64,000 bases of DNA from Ophioceras dolichostomum (Eukaryota; Ascomycota; Sordariomycetes; Magnaporthales; Ophioceraceae). The first letter of the stretch is position 1. Every line of letters starts with the position of its first letter. A program made the translations under genes and the position numbers. The stretch is from positions 34,724 to 98,723 of the forward strand of contig PYST01000124.1 in the NCBI GenBank assembly GCA_003049485.1, read 5' to 3'. This document shows positions 49,201 to 59,000 of the stretch, piece by piece. The notes below the pieces were generated by a model. That model was not told where the DNA came from. It did no database searches and saw only the letters and a program-made list of their open reading frames with translations.

Positions 49201-49752
49201 TGTGCCGGACGGCCAAGGCCTTCGTTTCTTGTGCAACAAACACGAAGTAGATAAAACGAAATAACAATAGATGGCCAAGAGATAGAAAAAAGAACTAGCC
49301 AGCCAGCCAGCCAGATAGTCCGGCAAAATGTACGACATGCACCAACGTAGGGAGGTAAGTACCTTTGGTACTTGTGTACGACGAAAAAGGAAGCCGTTGG
49401 ACTTACGTACGCTTTGGCCTCCTCCGGCGAATTCTAGCAGTTCTTCAATACTGTGTAGGTTCGGCTCGTATATTTCCGAATTGGGAAAAGCCAGCAACCA
49501 AACTCCGTACCCCGTCCTGTAAGACGGAGTAACCCGTAGGACATGTGTAGAAAATCGCCCTGTGATCCCAAACCCGGAACAAGCTCTCATCCACATTGTT
49601 CGTTGTTGAACAGTTAAGTTAGGTAGATACTCTGTTTGGAAGCCGGGACATTCATGTCATCAGACACCCATCTGGATATGATCTCATCAAGTGACCCTTC
49701 CCCCCAATCCCGTACGTATACACGAAGTGCCAAGTCCCTCCACAACCCCTCC
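46226..49752. other. Long intergenic region
   Basis: 3.5 kb with no supported gene. A Ser/Pro/Thr-rich open stretch starting at an ATG near 47322 could be a first exon, but no continuing splice chain with a recognisable domain was found. The 260 bp adjacent to 46225 are probably the efr3 promoter. No tRNA or repeat array is visible. Confidence 0.35.
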
Positions 49753-51751
49753 TCATACGCGTAAACCCCCAAACCCTCCCGCGACAGCGACCTTCCCTGT
49801 GTGTCGCCGCGGCTCAGCCCCTGAAGCCGCGAAACCGTCTACGATCCTCCCGCCGCCGCCGCTGCCGCTGCCCTGTAGTACTTCCACGGCGCCCCACCGC
49901 TGCTCTCGGCACATGCGGGGAGGAACAGTAGTTGTTGTATTGCCGTCGCCAGCATCTCTGCCTTCGACGCCTGCTGTACCTGCTGCACCTGCGGCACCTG
50001 CTATGTCTGCGGGTCCGCGTGGCTGCTGCTGCCAGGCACCCAGTTCATCCAGAAGCACCTCGAACACGCAGACGAGCCGGGGCGGCGGACCAGGCCTCCC
50101 GACGACGGCCTCGGCGTCGCTGCGCGTCCGGGGCACGAGAGTCGCGAGCAGGTGTAAGTCAAGAAGCTGCGAAAACACGAGACCGTAGACCGGTTTGTTC
50201 CGACGCGTCGCTGCCGCGGCGGCCGGCGCCCCTCCTCCTAGCGGCCCTCCGCTACCGCCGCCGCCGGGTCCACCAGTGGTAGTGTGAGCTGCAGTGGCAG
50301 AGCTGTCGGGGTAGTAGTCGAGGCCCGGAAGGTACGGTAAGTTAAAGATAGAGCGGAGGGTAGGATCGAGCGGCCTGCTGCTTCCGCTGCCGCCCGCTTC
50401 GCTGGGGCCTGGTCTCCGCCGCTCGTCCTGCTGGTCGGACGGCGAGTTCGTCGCGTTGAGGAGCATGATGAGCGGGCTGCCGTAGTCTTGTGATCGGGAT
50501 ATATGCCGCAAGTGCGACGCCAGCAAGCCCAGCGTGGTATGTGCGGATTGCTTGTCGCGGCTGCGGAAGAGCGTTGTGAAGAGCGCTGCCATGTGGGTCA
50601 CTAGTATGATGTCTGGCGTCGTAGAGATCAGGCGCGGAGGCGGCGGACGCTGGCATTGCAACTCGGAAATGACTGGCTCTGGTTGTTCTTCTGTTGCCGC
50701 AGTTGCACCTGCTCCGTCCTCCTCCACCTGAAAGTGATGCGTAGTAGCTGGAGGAGGAGGATTGGGAGGAGGCGAAGAAGAGCCCGTCGACGAGGGAGGT
50801 GGAGATGAAAGCTCTGACGACGACGCGGATGAGAGCATGGCATCATCCTCGTCTTCGCTGTCCATAACAACGTCTCCGCGTCTTCTGCTCTTCCTCGCCG
50901 GCCCTGAATCCTTCCCTGCTGGATCTCCTTGACTGGCCTCGCGAACATGAACAGGCTCGGCCCCTGCCTCCTGCAACGGTGAAGCAGGTCCTGGCTGAGG
51001 TACCGGATCCGCGACCCTGCTTGCTTCATGCTCGAGATCAGGATTGGGGCTAGAATCAGACACAACTACGGCCTCAGCTGCGGCCACGGTTGTGTCCAGC
51101 TCTCGGAGGACCTCCCAAAGTCCCTCCATGTCAAAAATGCGTGAGATGGAGATCTGCTCCAGACAGGCGCGGGCGGCGTCCTTCGCTCTGGCTTGGTCTC
51201 GAACAAGCAGCTCGACCTGAGCCTCGACGACCCTGCGCAGCGTGGGAAGCAGCGCTCCGGCGTCAAGGGTCGTGACGATCATTGTCCTCGGCCTCGGCTT
51301 CCGGGGCTCCGCCGGAGGAGCCTCAGTCACAGCCTCAGTCACCAGCAGGCGCGCGATCGTTTGCAGTCCCAGCTGTGCAAGTGAACACCTGTCAGTTTAG
51401 CGGCCAGATTCTATCCATGGCCCGTTCAGGACAAGCAGGTGAAAGTCACCGGAAAGGAAGAGGAGGAGAGGAGAGAAGAGAGAGGAGAGTCAGTACCAGT
51501 AGCCCAATGTCCTCCTGCTCGGCGCTCACGCCCACGACGCAACCCCTCTCAAACCCTCCGGCGAGGACCTCCTCGTCCAACTCCCGGCAGCCAGTGAAGA
51601 GGTTCCCACGCCTGCGCAGCGTGTTTCGCCTTGAGACTTCGCGCTGAAGCAGCACCAGTCCGTTGACCGGTTCCAGTGGGAAATGTGAGCTTGCCTGGGA
51701 TGCCCCCGCTAGCGCTGGTACACCATCGGCTGGATCCAAGGCCTGCTCCAT
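49753..51751 (-). CDS. RecA/Rad51-paralogue-like protein without canonical Walker A
   Basis: Two exons, 51751-51497 and 51372-49753, join in phase 0 (GTACTG donor, TTGCACAG acceptor) and give 624 residues. The N-terminal region resembles the start of Rad51/RecA-type ATPase cores: FTGCRELDEEVLAGGFERGCVV (a run such as ELDEEVLAGGFERG precedes the P-loop in RAD51 paralogues). The position of the GxxxxGK(T/S) loop reads GVSAEQEDIG, so no ATP-binding lysine is seen. A hydrophobic strand typical of Walker B occurs later (SPLIMLLNAT). Long acidic, Ser/Pro-rich and Gly-rich insertions (50100-51000) separate the core pieces. The function is unproved; it could be a degenerate recombination mediator. 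The first exon and gene layout agree with a real gene rather than a shadow. Confidence 0.7.
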
Positions 51752-53355
51752 GGTTCCGGGGTCCGCAAGTCCTGCAGAGTGTTGTACTGGCTTTAAAGAC
51801 CCTTGTACCTTTGATCACAGGTTCAGGCTCCTGTGCTTTTGTGGTTCAACTCAGAGCCACACAGAGAGTCGTCCGTAACTCGGTATGGCCAGTGTCACCC
51901 CGGTACTGCTCCCTCTCCCTACCCCTTCCGCAGCACGTGTTGCTCCGTCGAGTGATGGAAGACCCCAACTTGATAATTCCCCGCCATTTCGTCAACGCGC
52001 TCTGGGCCGATTCATTCACCGGAGACGGCTAGGGATTATGAATTGAGGTAAGGCGATAATATCAAGTGATTGACCCGTAGAGCTTGTCGGACAGACTGGT
52101 GAGGAGGTTAGGCGGCTGCCAGCGCCTTGTGACCCTGCGGCGGGCGCTCCGAGCGTGAAGATGTCGGCGCCACGAGGACGCACGCGCATGGCTCAGTCTG
52201 TAATCCATGTGTTCCTGTCGACCGTTCCCGTTTTCTGACTGGCTCATGCCGCTCCACGTGACCGGCTCGTGCGGTCCCAAAAAGCCCCGCGACTTGCTCG
52301 TCTTGTCACCAAACCTCCACGCTCGACGTACCTGCTACGCTGGAAGGCCGTCCATAATTCTGCACCTCTACTTGCTCTCGACACAGCTTCGCATCGACCA
52401 AAGCCCCTTTCATGTCCCAGTCCGTACATCGACTAATAGCGCAATTGCCGGGCCACACCTGGTTTTTGGACAGGTCCCTCGCACCACTCAGGTATGGTTC
52501 CCAGCCGAAAAAAACGCGAGAATCCACTTGACACTAGGAGGGAAGGGAAGAAGAATGCGGAGGCCTCCAGCAATACGACCGAGAGAGCGCGGCCTTTGAC
52601 GACGCACCCACTCCGGTGAACCCCTCAAGGCAGCACGGTGTCTGACCCACGAGAGCCGTTGGCGGCGCAATCACACTCCCAGAAATGGAGCACGTCCTGC
52701 TGCCGCCGCAGGGAGTTCACCCGGAGCTTGAGCTCCGAGGAGAGGCTGCGCGAATGTGAGAGCTTCTAGTCTATGGTTCAGGCGCGAACTGCAGCCGACC
52801 TGGGCGAAACTCGACTCGACCAACGCCAACCTGGAGCCAACCAGATCGGAATTCGACTCCACCAGAGCCGACAAACGGCAGGGTGAAAAAGAAGCGAAGG
52901 GATGGGAGGAGGGAGAAGAGCAGGCGCTACGCAAGAAGGAAGATCAACAACTGCTGGGACCGGACCAGGAACGGCCCCGACCATCAATCCTTGCGCTCGC
53001 ACGGCGACGACGGAAAGTCTCTCGACAACTCACATTTCGCCTGACTGGCAGCAGCAGCCGTAGAAATCGCCGAGCAGCATACCGCCTCCCTCTCGCGACC
53101 GACACCCCGAAGCTAAGCCCGAGCAGCAGCAGCCCGGGGAACATACATAATCACATTAATAGACATTTTCGTAGGTTCTATCTGCTGCCGAACAAGCAAG
53201 CCGTTCTCGACCCAAGCCCGCCTTCTGTGGATGACCTCAGGCCGGGCAGGAGGCGCGCAAGGAGAGCCAGCCCAAGGTGCACGAAAAACCGGCAGAGGTG
53301 ATCGCCAAGGGACGCGCCATGCTCGCGGGCCAGTCCTTCCCCTTTCGGATGTACG
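51752..53355. other. Transition into the accessory region
   Basis: About 1.6 kb without a convincing gene. The plus-strand frame at 52756-53301 is charged and repetitive with no recognisable domain. Within it, 53243-53400 in another frame reads as a plausible soluble protein fragment (see findings), but no complete gene can be built. Confidence 0.35.
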
Positions 53356-53690
53356 TCAATGACCCGGCGGGCAGCTCGTGGGCGCGGGGAAGGGCAGCGT
53401 GCCGCTGCTGAGGCAGATCCACGGCCAGAACCCGTTTACACACTTGTTCCAACCCCACGCTTCTTTATTAATGCCCTCGAGCTCCTGAACGGTCAGGCCG
53501 TTTGCAACGGCGACCCGGGCGCAGAAGTCGCCGGCCTGGATCTTGTCGGCGTTTGGCTTGGGCTGGACGTCGGGCAGCGTGCTGGGCGTGCAGCAGACGG
53601 CCTGGCCGGGCTGGAGGGTCCGGACGCCAAACAGCAGGACGATGGCCCGGAAGGATAGTATAACAGAGGTTCCAGGCGGCCGCTAGGTGT
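53356..53690 (-). pseudogene. Relic of a LysM / class V chitinase gene
   Basis: The minus strand from 53629 to the TGA at 53358-53356 reads continuously and carries LysM-region signatures of fungal class V (subgroup C) chitinases: TLQPGQAVCC, TLPDVQPKPNAD, QAGDFCARVAVANGLTVQEL and EAWGWNKCVNGFWPWICLSS. There is no start codon, and the piece corresponding to an upstream LysM end (WNLCYTILPG, about 53678) is in another frame, which implies a frameshift near 53640. The inter-LysM spacer is shortened. The GH18 catalytic domain that should follow is absent. I therefore call it a degraded gene fragment. A short secreted LysM effector-like remnant is the alternative but lacks a signal peptide. Confidence 0.65.
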
Positions 53691-54009
53691 TCTCCTGCAC
53701 GTTGGCCTCGAGTCCCCGGCCTCGGGAGACTGGGAGATGGCAGACGACTGGAAGAGATTCTATGTTGACATGTTCCCCCATGGTGCTCAGTCACTTCCGT
53801 GACCCGTATATCCTTCAGCTTTGATCTTTGCTATTTGTGGCCTCACCGCAGCCTCTCCGGTACCCGTACAAGCTCCTAATGACAGACAGGAGGTGGCACT
53901 ATATTCAATCAATTGGGCAGCATAATTAGATTAGGCGTGAATTCCCTACGATTTCTGCTCTGTTCCTGATCCCTTTGCATGGCCGCGGATCCCCAGCCCC
54001 GTTGGGCCG
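53691..54009. other. Spacer between chitinase relic and LTR element
   Basis: Non-coding as far as can be seen, except a short plus-strand open stretch ending at 53802 that looks protein-like (see findings). The sequence up to 54009 borders the LTR element directly. Confidence 0.35.
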
Positions 54010-54293
54010 TGTTGGAAGGCCCAGGTAGAAAGCGTTTGCACGCGTGCGATATGAGGGGGTGCCAAAGCAGGTTCAATTCCTCATTCTTCATATTCTAAGC
54101 TAGGTTCTATGGAAAAGGCAGAGGGAGAGTCCCTCTCCTTAAGTACAAGGAGAGGTGGAAGGTCGATGACGTTGACTGAGGCAATCGTTGACGTAGTCGT
54201 TGACGTTGTGACTTGGCCAGAGCCTCGTGATCACTCGAGGCTTTGCGGTCAACTACTCTGATGATTGGTGATCATCAGTCAACACAAACAACA
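54010..54293 (-). repeat. LTR copy A (downstream LTR relative to gag)
   Basis: 284-bp direct copy of the repeat at 55724-56002. Both have TG...CA ends, and both read the same way on the plus strand. It is followed at once by the inverted partial copy. Confidence 0.88.
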
Positions 54294-54446
54294 TCGACCT
54301 TCCACCTCTCCTTGTACTTAAGGAGAGGGACTCTCCCTCTGCCTTTTCCATAGAACCTAGCTTAGAACATATGAAGAATTGAACCTGCTTTGGTAACCTC
54401 TTCATGTCGCACGCGTGCAAACGCTTTCTACCTGGGCCTTCCAACA
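54292..54446 (+). repeat. Partial LTR in inverted orientation
   Basis: Reverse complement of the first about 159 bases of LTR copy A (54010-54168), ending exactly at the LTR terminus CCAACA at 54446. With copy A it forms a long hairpin-capable palindrome with a loop of about 120 bp. The truncated gag frame abuts its terminus at 54447. Confidence 0.88.
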
Positions 54447-55271
54447 GGTTCTGTCGTCAAGCACTTCGTAGGCTGCACCGGAGAAGTTGTTGTCCTTGTT
54501 CCAGGTCTTGAAGAAAGCAACGTCCTTGGAAGCATCGGGGGTGATGTTCACATAAGGGACCGGTGGAAGCGTCTGGTAGGGATCCATGAGAATTCCATCT
54601 GTCTTGGAAAGAGGAGCGACGTGGCTTGGCCAGGTATTTTGGGGAGAGCCAGGCAATGGCCGAGGAATGAGTTCAGACGGGAGAGGAGGGAATTGGTTCC
54701 CTGTGCTCTGGCCGGGCAAAGGAAGGTTGTTAGGAGGGAGAGGAGGTGTAGCAGGTCGGAGGGCGGGCTTGCGGTCAGAGTACTTTGTCAGGTAGGCCAG
54801 GTACTCGTTGCTCCATTTCTGTGGTTCGTCATCAGGCCAGTCGGGGAGAGTCGCATTGTCTTTCATGGCTTGGTCGCAGAGACTAGCGAACTGAATATAG
54901 TTGCGGCCATTACTGTTGCCAACGTAAACACTGCGTTCGTGGAAGAATGCCTTGAGGGCTTTTCGAAGGCCAACATGGATACAGGCGAAGTTGTCCTTTT
55001 TCCAGCCCATGAAATCTTGGCAGAAGTCGACAAGGAGGTTGCGCTCAAATGCTTGGGGTGACATCCGGTATTCTGCGAAGCATCGAAGAGCAAGGGTGTT
55101 GATCTCTTTGTCGGTCATGCTGTCGCGTTCTTCATCATCTTCCGGGCTGGCAGTTGCAAGAGCATCTCCATCGTAGAACTGTGGGACATGAGGTAGGTCG
55201 ACGATTCGGAGGATGACTTGGAGAGCGTTATCCTTGAGATCTGCTGCGAAGGGAGTCGGAGAGGCAGACAT
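54402..55271 (-). CDS. Truncated retroelement gag-like protein
   Basis: Starts at the ATG at 55271 (MSASPTPFAADLKDN) and runs 289 codons. The first about 275 residues look like the N-terminal gag region of fungal LTR elements: a helical, acidic/aromatic domain (FCQDFMGWKKDNFACIHVGL), a Pro-rich spacer, and the conserved WNKDNNFSGAAYEVLDDR stretch that normally continues into the capsid core. Coding is cut after DDRT at 54447, and the last 15 codons read through the inverted LTR by chance. A longer open frame to 55421 exists upstream but is Phe/Ser-rich leader sequence. It has no protease or reverse transcriptase partner in the window. Confidence 0.7.
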   Translation of the reverse strand: MSASPTPFAADLKDNALQVILRIVDLPHVPQFYDGDALATASPEDDEERDSMTDKEINTLALRCFAEYRMSPQAFERNLLVDFCQDFMGWKKDNFACIHVGLRKALKAFFHERSVYVGNSNGRNYIQFASLCDQAMKDNATLPDWPDDEPQKWSNEYLAYLTKYSDRKPALRPATPPLPPNNLPLPGQSTGNQFPPLPSELIPRPLPGSPQNTWPSHVAPLSKTDGILMDPYQTLPPVPYVNITPDASKDVAFFKTWNKDNNFSGAAYEVLDDRTCWKAQVESVCTRAT

Positions 55272-55401
55272 GTTATGTTGGAGGAAGATAGGTCGGAAAG
55301 AGAAGAGAAAAAAAAGGAACAGGTGTAAGGTAAGGGAAGAATGATGAAAAGAGTGGATGATCGTTACGTTCAGCGATCGGTCATCCGTCAAGAGGAAGGC
55401 T

Positions 55402-55586
55402 CTAAGGCTCACGAAGTCCAAACCGACCTTCCGAAGGCACTAAGGCTCACGAAGTCCAAATTGACCTCCACTTCTCTTGTCGGGATTGTTGCGCGATAGG
55501 TGCACCTGACGATTGGGTCACGGAAGACGTCCGCTCGTCAGTACGTTATCTAGGGAAGGAGAGTACTAAGGCTCACGGGGTCCAAA
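55402..55586. repeat. Three copies of a 21-base motif in the element leader
   Basis: The sequence CTAAGGCTCACGAAGTCCAAA occurs at 55402-55422 and 55440-55460, and with two changes at 55566-55586, between the gag start and LTR copy B. It is probably part of the untranslated leader of the element; its function is unknown. Confidence 0.8.
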
Positions 55587-55723
55587 TCGAAACTCCTTCT
55601 AGATACGATGGAGCATCTTAAGAGCGTGGAATTGGTACTGGATTGACCCAGAACGGTCCACGTCTCGAAAGATCTCTTCTTCCTAGCTTATCTGTACTAC
55701 CTTTGCCAGGTAGTACTGATCAG

Positions 55724-56002
55724 TGTTGGAAGGCCCAGGTAGAAAGCGTTTGCACGCGTGCGATATGAGGGGTTGCCAAAGCAGGTTCAATTCCTCATGT
55801 GTTCTAAGCTAGGTTCTATGGAAGAGACAGAGGGAAAGTCCCTCTCCTTAAGTATAGAGAGAGGCGGAAGGCCAATGACGTTGACTGAGGCAATCGTTGA
55901 CGTAGTCGTTGATGTTGTGACTTGGCCAGAGCCTCGTGGTCACTCAAGGCTTTGTGGTCAACAACTCTGATGATTGGTGATCATCAGTCAATACAATCAA
56001 CA
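55724..56002 (-). repeat. LTR copy B (upstream LTR relative to gag)
   Basis: 279-bp repeat with TG...CA ends matching copy A in direct orientation. Relative to the minus-strand gag it is the 5' LTR. Its right end (56002) lies 4 bases before the stop codon of the NLR gene. Confidence 0.88.
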
Positions 56003-56006
56003 CTAC

Positions 56007-59000
56007 TTATTCCGTAAATCTGAGCAGCAAAACACGTCCTGATGAACATCCAATCGCAATTGATAACCCCATGACTGCTGATTTGACTGGCCGATATTCG
56101 TGCGGCAACCACAACCACTTTTCCGACTTACGTAAAATCCAAACTCCGTTACTACTGATTCCATAACCCTGGCGTAGGCTATTCTGCTTTGACAATCCAG
56201 TAGGTAGTAGACTGGACTTCGCCTGTGTATTAATAGTGAACGCGCCGATTTCAGTCAAAAGGTAAGAGCCAGCCGCATCAAATTCGAGGTTGAACAGAGT
56301 TTTGCCGACAACGATCATTTGCTTCAGTTCGCCTGTAGCCGCGTCCCAGAGCTTGACGGTCCAGTCGTTCGAGCCTGACGCTACGAGCTGGCCGTCGGAA
56401 GAGAACGCTACCGACGTAACCCAGCCCGTATGGCCCTGTAGCGTCTGCTTAAATTTGCCCGTGGCCGCGTCCCAGAGCTTGACGGTCTTGTCGCTCGAGC
56501 CCGACGCTACGAGCTGGCCGTCGGAAGAGAACGCTACCGACATAACCTCATTCGTATGGCCCTGTAGCGTCTGCTTTAATGCGCCCGTGGCCGCGTTCCA
56601 GAGCTTGACGGTTTTATCGTTCGAGCCCGACGCTACGAGCTGGCCGTCGTGCGAGAACGCTACTGACATAACCCAGCTCGTATGGCCTTGAAGCTTCTGC
56701 TTCAATTTGCCCGTGGCCGCGTCCCAGAGCTTGACGGTCTTGCCCCACGAGCTCGACGCTACGAGCTGGCCGTCGCGCGAGAATGCTACCGATTTGACCG
56801 AATTCGTGTGGCCCTGTAGCGTCTGTTTCACTTCGCCCGTGGCTGCGTTCCAGAACTTGATGGTCTTGTCGATCGAGCCCGACGCTACGAGCCGGCCGTC
56901 GCTCGAGAACGCTACTGACGAAACCGAATCCGTGTGGCTCGGTAGCGTCTGTTTTTCTTCGCCCGTGGCCGCGTCCCAGAGCTTGACGGTCTTGTCGCTC
57001 GAGCCCGACGCTACGAGCTGGCCATCGCGCGAGAATGCTACCGATTTGACCGAATCCGCATGGCCCTGCAGTGTCTGCTTCTCTTCGCCCGTAGCTGCGT
57101 TCCAGAGCTTAATGGTCTTGTCCCATGAGCCCGACGCTACGAGCTGGCCGTCGTGCGAGAACGCTACCGAGTTGACATAGCTCGTATGGCCCTGCAGCGT
57201 CTGCTTCTCTTCGCCCGTGGCCGCGTCCCAGAGCTTGACGGTCTTGTCGCTCGAGCCCGACGCTACGAGCTGGCCGTCGTGCGAGAACGCTACCGAGTTG
57301 ACCGAGCTCGTATGGCCTTGAAGCGTCTGCTTTAATTCGCCCGTGGCCGCGTTCCAGAGCTTGACGGTGTTGTCGTTCGAGCCCGACGCTACGAGCTGGC
57401 CGTCGTGCGAGAACGCTACCGACAAAACCCAGCTCGTATGGCCTTGAAGCGTCTGTTTTAATTCGCCCGTGGCCGCGTCCCAGAGCTTGACGGTCTTGCC
57501 CCTCGAGCCCGACGCTACGAGCTGGCCGTCGTGCGAGAACGCTACCGACGTGACCTCGTTCGTATGGCCCTGCAGCGTCTGCTTCAATTTGCCCGTGGAC
57601 GCGTTCCAGAGCTTGACGGTGTAGTCGTACGAGCCCGACGCTACGACCTGGCCGTCGGAAGAAAACGCTACCGAGCTGACCATCTCCGTATGGCCCTGTA
57701 GCGTCTGCTTTAATTCGCCCGTGGCCACGTTCCAGAGCTTGACGGTCCTGTCGTGCGAGCCCGACGCCACGAGCTGGCCGTCGGAAGAGAACGCTACCGA
57801 ATGGACATAGTCTGTATGGCTTTCCAGCGTCCGCCAGCACGCGTTCCATTTATTTCGTATCATTGGATTTAGCGAAATCTTGTATAAGCTCCTTTGTTCA
57901 AATAAAGCTCTTATAACGCTATAATTCGGGCTGAAAACAAGACCAGAAGCGTAGAGCTGAAGGGGATATTTTGCTACCATTGGTCCGAAGTAAAGAATGA
58001 ATCTCCAAGCATCGCAGACCAGGTCGGTTAGTTGAGGTAGCAGCTTTTCCTAAATAATAATATTAGCCTTAATAATGGAAAAAGGTAGAAGGAAGTACTC
58101 GAACTTACCTGACTTTTCAGCAGCTCTTCCAATATACTTAGGGACTTGACTCCTTCTGGAATTTCTTTGAGAAGACTCAGTGCCTCAAACCAGTAGAGGA
58201 TTTTTCCTCTAAGAAAGGCATGGACCAGCTCGTTGTCTTGAAGATCATTCGAGACCCAAGCGTTGCATAGATGATTGACCCAGTACACACACGAGTAGGC
58301 TACCTCAGCTAAGGGATCCAAGTCTGACAGTTGGACGTCGTCAATGAAGAATCCTGGCGTGCGCAGGTCGTACATGTCCCGCCGTAGACTCTGTGTCATA
58401 CATTCGATCGACCGAGATAGGATCAGCTTGTGCCCCTCAGCATATCCACTGGGGAAAATCTGGGGCAGGATATCCGAGCTGGTTGAGTCTGTGACGAGGT
58501 AGTCTTTAGCCGACTGGTGGACAAAGTAGACAATCGCGTCTTTTATGGTAAAAAGGCCGCAGCGCTTTACGATGTCTACAATGTCCTCGATTTCCTCGAT
58601 GTCCTTGTCTTCGGTCTGTGCGACCAAGGCTGCCATTTCTGACAAGCGAAGCGGCCGGTATGCATTGACGGCGACTATGAGAACCTGTTTGCACAGCTCT
58701 GTATCATCCGAATCTTCGAGGTTGATGATTCGGTGCATCATCTGTGCGTATATGCCATATAACTTCGGCGGCATCTCGCGAACACGTTGAACGGCCTTGC
58801 CAAGCCTGCATCCCTCGATCTGTTTGCAGGCAAGGGCCACCCAGAGGAAGGTTCCATCAGCCTTCTCACGGAGGATTGCAGTAATCTCCTGCCGCTTCTT
58901 TTTGATACTGGCTGCAGAGGACTTGTTCCGGTGCTTCTCGACAAACTGCGACATCTTGTGGTCGATGTAGGCTTCGACGGCGCCCTTCACGGCCTCGGTG

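Larger units (their letters stand above)
54010..56002 (-). mobile_element. Degenerate LTR retrotransposon (gag only, rearranged)
   Basis: Two direct repeats of about 280 bp, each starting TGTTGGAAGG and ending CAACA, bound an internal region that holds a leader, a truncated gag on the minus strand and a partial inverted LTR. No protease, integrase or reverse transcriptase is left, so the element is non-autonomous. The five bases outside the two ends (GGCCG and CTACT) do not match, so there is no target-site duplication. This fits a rearranged or recombined element. The two LTRs differ at roughly 20 positions by eye, mostly transitions, so the insertion is not very recent. Confidence 0.85.

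Noticed and set aside
52756..53301. 181-codon plus-strand frame
   Set aside because: Charged, low-complexity translation with no recognisable domain; called non-coding.
54066..54080. GGTTCAATTCC in the LTR, resembling a tRNA T-arm or Pol III B box
   Set aside because: No acceptor, D-arm or anticodon arm, and no A box at a suitable distance, could be found in either LTR.
56307..57818. Regular 126-bp repeats considered as a CRISPR-like or satellite array
   Set aside because: They encode WD40 blades continuously in frame; protein-coding repeats explain them fully.
57980..57980. ATG at the start of the WD40 frame as an independent gene start
   Set aside because: The frame continues upstream through a good acceptor and joins the NACHT exon, forming the expected DAWRFILYFGP link.
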